Shown: piece after piece, positions 5,829 through 8,894 of the stretch
Position numbering within the stretch: position 1 is the stretch's first letter
Layout of the letters: every line of letters starts with the position of its first letter
Assembly: GCA_050050115.1 (NCBI GenBank)
Contig: JASFUX010000145.1
Location: forward strand, 1 to 8,894
Reading direction: 5' to 3'
DNA from: JASFUX01 sp050050115
GTDB taxonomy: Bacteria; Pseudomonadota; Alphaproteobacteria; Caulobacterales; Maricaulaceae
Length of the DNA stretch: 8,894 nt
Made by a program: the position numbers and the translations under genes
Notes under the pieces: generated by a model
Databases searched by the model: none
Seen by the model: the letters and a program-made list of their open reading frames with translations, nothing else
What the model was told of the DNA's origin: nothing

Positions 5829-6848
5829 GTGGCCGACAACGCCGCCGACAGAGCCCAGTTCGTCATCGGCCTGACCGCCGTGATCCTCGCGCTCGACGGC
5901 CGCGCGCCCAAGGTGCTGGTCGTCAAGGACGAGACCGTCGGCAAGCAGCCCGGGCGCCGCGCCGCGCTGCCGTTCGGTCCGTTCGACCCGAAAGGGCATC
6001 GCACGTTCGAGCTGGCGCTCCGCGCTTTCGTCCGTGATCAGACCGGTTTCGAGATCGGCTACGTCGAGCAGCTCTACACTTTCGGCGACCGCGGCCGCGA
6101 GGCGCCGCGCGCCCACGTCGCCGACGGCCTTTCCGCGCGCGTCGTCTCGGTCGGCTACCTCGCCCTCGCCGCAGAGCCCGGCGAGGCGCCGGGCGGGACC
6201 TGGGCGGACTGGTATCAGTTCTTTCCCTGGGAGGACTGGCGCTGCGGCCGCCCCGACGCCCTCGACCAAGTTCTTGCGCCGCGCCTCAGGGCCTGGTCGG
6301 ACGAGGCCGAGGGGCAAGGCCGCCGCGCCGCCCGCTGGGCCCGGGCCCGCGTCGCCTTCGGCCTCGACGGCGCGGAGTGGAACGAAGAGCGCGTGCTCGA
6401 CCGCTACGAGCTGCTCTACGAAGCCGGCCTCGCGCCCGAGGCCGAGCAGGACGACAAGCGCTCCCGCGGCGAGACCCCGCCGCCGCTCTCGGCGCTGCCG
6501 CTCGCCCCCGGCCTCGGGGCGCCGATGGCGTCAGACCATCGCCGCATCCTCGCCACGGCGATCCAGCGCATTCGCGCGAAGATCAAGTATCGGCCCGTAA
6601 TCTTCGAGTTGGTCGCTTCCCCCTTCACCCTTTCGGCGCTGCAGACGGCCGTCGAGGCGATCCTCGGCCTGTCCCTGCACAAGCAGAATTTTCGGCGCGC
6701 CCTGGCGGGCTCGGGGCTGGTCGAGGGCACCGGCGAAATGGAGACCGGCACCGGCGGCCGGCCAGCCGAGCTTTACCGGTTCAAAAGCGAGATCTTGGCG
6801 GAAAGGCCGTCGCTTGGGGTGGCCGCGCCGCGGGTCAAGGAGGGCTAG
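5829..6848 (+). CDS. nadQ: NadQ/NrtR-type NAD regulator: Nudix-like domain plus winged helix
   Basis: The 339-aa protein has a Nudix-like N-terminal domain (about 10-200; FVIGLTAVILALDG, then LPFGPFDPKGHRTFELALRAF) and a C-terminal winged helix (about 250-318; YRPVIFELV, FTLSALQTAVEAILG, then GTGGRPAELYRF). This is the layout of NrtR and of the alphaproteobacterial NAD regulator NadQ (COG4111), transcription factors that control NAD synthesis or recycling genes and sense NAD-related ligands. At the Nudix box the REUxEExGU glutamates are absent (RAFVRDQTGF), so it should bind rather than hydrolyse. It is longer than NrtR (about 220-240 aa), with a Pro-rich linker near 215-232. The GTG at 5829 is chosen because AAGGAG (5816-5821) lies seven bases upstream; the ATG at 5808 has no Shine-Dalgarno and overlaps the phosphatase. 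Target genes, such as nadABC, are not in the window. NadQ rather than NrtR is inference. Confidence 0.82.
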   Translation: MADNAADRAQFVIGLTAVILALDGRAPKVLVVKDETVGKQPGRRAALPFGPFDPKGHRTFELALRAFVRDQTGFEIGYVEQLYTFGDRGREAPRAHVADGLSARVVSVGYLALAAEPGEAPGGTWADWYQFFPWEDWRCGRPDALDQVLAPRLRAWSDEAEGQGRRAARWARARVAFGLDGAEWNEERVLDRYELLYEAGLAPEAEQDDKRSRGETPPPLSALPLAPGLGAPMASDHRRILATAIQRIRAKIKYRPVIFELVASPFTLSALQTAVEAILGLSLHKQNFRRALAGSGLVEGTGEMETGTGGRPAELYRFKSEILAERPSLGVAAPRVKEG

Positions 6849-6912
6849 CTAAACGCTTGTGCCTACTCCGCCGTCATGCCTCCATACGGAGCAACAGGGC
6901 GGGAGGACAGTC

Positions 6913-7584
6913 ATGGTTGAGGCGACGAGCGCGCGCAGGCCGTATCCGGCGGCGGCCTATCTCGGACCAATGTTTCTCGCGTTGATCATCGGTTCGTCGA
7001 TTGGGATGGCCACCTCAACGGTCATGGCGCTTCTGCCGATGCACCTCGTCATCGAGTACGGCCGAACGCCCGTTGACGTCTCCCAAGACCTCGCCGCGGT
7101 CGGCCTGGGTGTCGGCACCTTGACCCTGATCATCCAGATCTTCGCCGCCTACTTCTGCTATCGCGGCGCTATGGCTTGGTTCGCCTTTCTGATGACGCCG
7201 AGCGGGCGGGCATCGCGGGCGGATTACTGGCTCAAGTACTGGTTGCCGTTCTTCGCGCTGTCGTTTCTCGTCTTTGTTCCGCTCGTCGTGGTCACGGCCA
7301 GCCTTATTCCCGTCATGGTCAACACCGCCGGGCCTGCGGATCTATGGCCGATTGCGCTCGGCCAGGCGCTCTCTCACTCGATTCTCATCGACATCTTGCT
7401 GATCTGGCCGGCGTTCTGCGTGCTGGCCAAGCGACTGCACGATCGCGGCAAGTCGGCGTGGTTCCTGTTGATCCTGCTGATCCCGATCGTCGGCGCGATC
7501 TGGATGTTCATCGAGGTCGCCCTGCTGCCCGGCCAGCGCGGGGAAAACCGCCACGGGCCCGATCCGCGGGAAATCGCCGCCTGA
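6913..7584 (+). CDS. DUF805 inner-membrane protein with extra N-terminal membrane pair
   Basis: The ATG at 6913 has GGGAGG (6901-6906) six bases upstream, and the product is 223 aa. Residues 88-218 match DUF805: a polar GRASRADYW motif (98-106), a transmembrane helix at about 109-136, another near 153-172, the conserved RLHDRGKSAWF loop (174-184), a further hydrophobic helix (185-206) and the terminal GENRHGPDP signature (210-218). DUF805 proteins are typically about 110-160 residues; this one carries about 85 extra N-terminal residues with two more membrane segments (about 17-43 and 62-83). Function is unknown; the protein is expected in the inner membrane. It stands between the NAD regulator (64-base gap) and etfB (103-base gap), and neither neighbour suggests a role. 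A GTG at 6859 lacks a good ribosome site and is not used. Confidence 0.85.
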   Translation: MVEATSARRPYPAAAYLGPMFLALIIGSSIGMATSTVMALLPMHLVIEYGRTPVDVSQDLAAVGLGVGTLTLIIQIFAAYFCYRGAMAWFAFLMTPSGRASRADYWLKYWLPFFALSFLVFVPLVVVTASLIPVMVNTAGPADLWPIALGQALSHSILIDILLIWPAFCVLAKRLHDRGKSAWFLLILLIPIVGAIWMFIEVALLPGQRGENRHGPDPREIAA

Positions 7585-7616
7585 CCGCCGCGACACCCCG
7601 TCCCTTTCGGCAGATA

Positions 7617-7645
7617 TTGAGATCGCGGGCCGAACCCGCTAAGCC
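7617..7645 (+). promoter_or_regulatory. Candidate housekeeping promoter for etfBA
   Basis: TTGAGAT (7617-7623) and GCTAAGCC (7638-7645) are 14 bases apart, inside the TTGaCgS-N10-14-GCtANAWC model. The -10 matches at 5 of 7 informative positions and the -35 at 4 of 7. A short inverted repeat (GCGGG 7625-7629, CCCGC 7635-7639) occupies the spacer and could be an operator or chance. The leader to the etfB ATG would be about 40 bases. Confidence 0.3.
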
Positions 7646-7687
7646 CTAGCGCCTATTTCGAAAAGCGCCTCCGGGAGACCCCCCTCG

Positions 7688-8437
7688 ATGAAAGTCCTCG
7701 TGCCCGTCAAGCGGGCGATCGACTCCAACGTGAAGGCTCGGGTCAAGCCCGACCAGACCGACGTCGACCTCAACAACGTCAAGATGGCGATCAACCCCTT
7801 CTGCGAGATCGCGGTCGAAGAAGCGATCCGGATGAAGGAAGCGGGAACGATCGAGGAGATCGTCGTGGTCTCGATCGGCCCGGAAAAAGCGCAGGAGCAG
7901 ATCCGCCACGCCCTCGGCATGGGCGCGGACCGTGGCATCTTGATCAAGACCGACGAGAAGGTCGAGCCGCTGGCGGTGGCCAAGGTGCTCGCCAAGGTCG
8001 TCGAAGAGGAAAGCCCCGAGCTGGTGATCCTCGGCAAGCAGGCGATCGACGACGACAGCAACCAGACCGGACAGATGCTGGGCGCGCTCCTGGGCTGGCC
8101 GCAGGCGACCTTCGCCTCGAAGGTCGAGAAGACCGACACCGGGATCAGCGTCACCCGCGAGATTGACGGCGGGCTGCAGACCCTGGCGCTCGAGCTGCCG
8201 GCGATCGTGACCACGGACTTGCGCTTGAACGAGCCGCGCTACGCGTCGCTGCCGAACATCATGAAGGCGAAGAAAAAGCCGCTCGACATCAAGGAGGCCG
8301 CAGAGACCGGCGTTGACCTCTCCCCGCGCCTCGAAGTCGTCAAGGTCGCCGAGCCGCCCAAGCGCGAAGCCGGCGAGAAGGTCGAGACCGTCGCCGATCT
8401 CGTCTCCAAACTGAAGAACGAAGCGGGGGTGCTCTGA
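7688..8437 (+). CDS. etfB: Electron transfer flavoprotein beta subunit
   Basis: The 249-aa length is typical of EtfB (about 250). MKVLVPVKRAIDSNVKARVK starts the family sequence, and VDLNNVKMAINPFCEIAVEE follows. The AMP-binding area includes GKQAIDDDSNQTGQ (116-129). The recognition loop that docks on acyl-CoA dehydrogenases is present as LPNIMKAKKKPL (188-199), after the conserved LRLNEPRYAS. EtfB pairs with EtfA to form a soluble FAD- and AMP-containing heterodimer, which carries electrons from acyl-CoA and other dehydrogenases to ETF-ubiquinone oxidoreductase at the membrane. The ATG at 7688 has GGGAG (7673-7677) ten bases upstream. Its stop overlaps the etfA start (TGATG, 8435-8439), so the two subunits are coupled as expected. 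It carries all the usual motifs and looks like the housekeeping copy. Confidence 0.97.
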   Translation: MKVLVPVKRAIDSNVKARVKPDQTDVDLNNVKMAINPFCEIAVEEAIRMKEAGTIEEIVVVSIGPEKAQEQIRHALGMGADRGILIKTDEKVEPLAVAKVLAKVVEEESPELVILGKQAIDDDSNQTGQMLGALLGWPQATFASKVEKTDTGISVTREIDGGLQTLALELPAIVTTDLRLNEPRYASLPNIMKAKKKPLDIKEAAETGVDLSPRLEVVKVAEPPKREAGEKVETVADLVSKLKNEAGVL

Positions 8438-8894
8438 TGGCTGTTCTCGTAATTGCAAGCCACGACAACGCCGCGCTTTCCGACGCGACGCTGAAGACCG
8501 TCACCGCCGCGAGCCAAATTGGCGGCGATATCGATGTCCTGGTGGCCGGTTCCGGCGCTGGCGCGGTCGCCGAGGCGGCCTCGAAGATCTCCGGCGTCCG
8601 CAAAGTGCTGCACGCGGACGGACCGACGCTGGAAAAGCATCTGGCCGAAGCGCTTGAAGCGCTAATCGTTCCGCTAGCGGACGGCTATGACGCGATCCTC
8701 ACTGCGGCGGACACCTCGGGGAAGAACTTCATGCCGCGGATCGCCGCTAAGCTTGACGTCATGCAGCTCTCCGACGTCGTCGCGGTCGAGGCGCCGGACA
8801 CCTTCGTGCGCCCGATCTACGCCGGCAACGCCTTCATGACGGTGAAGTCGAAGGACGCCAAGAAGCTGCTCACCGTGCGCACCACTACGTTCCA
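8437..8894 (+). CDS. etfA: Electron transfer flavoprotein alpha subunit, N-terminal part (3' truncated)
   Basis: The gene starts at the ATG overlapping the etfB stop and runs off the right edge in frame, with 152 complete codons and no internal stop. The product begins MAVLVIASHDNAALSDATLK, as EtfA does, and covers domain I of the protein (about the first 190 residues in the family). Visible family features are DTSGKNFMPRIAAKLDVMQLSD (about 93-114) and the strand region with IYAGNAF and TVRTTTF. The FAD-binding domain II lies outside the window, so flavin-binding residues cannot be checked. EtfA supplies most of the FAD site in the heterodimer with EtfB. Adjacent etfB, in the usual order and with translational coupling, makes the assignment firm. 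Confidence 0.97.
   Translation, partial: MAVLVIASHDNAALSDATLKTVTAASQIGGDIDVLVAGSGAGAVAEAASKISGVRKVLHADGPTLEKHLAEALEALIVPLADGYDAILTAADTSGKNFMPRIAAKLDVMQLSDVVAVEAPDTFVRPIYAGNAFMTVKSKDAKKLLTVRTTTF

Noticed and set aside
5598..6317. Minus-strand open frame of 239 codons opposite the phosphatase and NAD regulator
   Set aside because: It covers the ends of two well-supported plus-strand genes and has no recognisable domain; high GC leaves such frames open by chance.
6849..6912. Terminator or promoter in the 64-base gap after the NAD regulator
   Set aside because: Only a 4-bp CTCC/GGAG hairpin and a poor TTGTGCC match are visible; neither is convincing.
7646..8458. Long minus-strand open frame (270 codons) opposite etfB
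   Set aside because: It is antisense to a certain etfB gene, is rich in Arg/Asp/Leu as expected of a GC-rich shadow frame, and resembles no family.

Overview
This window looks like chromosome of a high-GC alphaproteobacterium, of Caulobacterales or Rhizobiales type. The grounds are strong G/C third positions, tightly overlapping genes, a NadQ/NrtR-type NAD regulator and a bacterial EtfB-EtfA pair. I see no rRNA, tRNA, CRISPR array, transposase or integrase. The order-level placement is inference.

Layout. (1) 1-1547, plus strand: the 3' end of a DHRS1-like short-chain dehydrogenase, an unrecognised 212-aa protein and a TetR-family regulator. They are joined by ATGA and TGATG stop/start overlaps, so they look like one translationally coupled operon. 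(2) 1548-3259: a looser and, by eye, lower-GC stretch. It holds a small cysteine-containing protein on the minus strand, then a kinase-fold phosphotransferase of the APH family on the plus strand with a TTG start behind a strong Shine-Dalgarno. It is the most accessory-looking part of the window. (3) 3260-4472, minus strand: a two-gene unit of a tandem universal stress protein followed by a conserved acidic 124-aa protein. (4) 4605-6848, plus strand, divergent from unit 3: an HD-domain phosphohydrolase, a tyrosine-phosphatase-like protein and a NadQ/NrtR-type regulator, nearly without gaps. (5) 6913-7584: a DUF805 membrane protein with an extra N-terminal membrane pair. (6) 7688 to the window end: etfB and the 5' part of etfA.

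How the genes work together. EtfB and EtfA form the heterodimeric flavoprotein that passes electrons from acyl-CoA and related dehydrogenases to ETF-ubiquinone oxidoreductase. The HD hydrolase, phosphatase and NAD regulator are the most suggestive grouping: two phosphate-hydrolase folds coupled to a Nudix-like sensor that lacks the Nudix catalytic residues, which points to a nucleotide or NAD homeostasis module. The TetR gene closes the first operon and may control it. Promoter and terminator calls are pattern matches by eye and are given low confidence.
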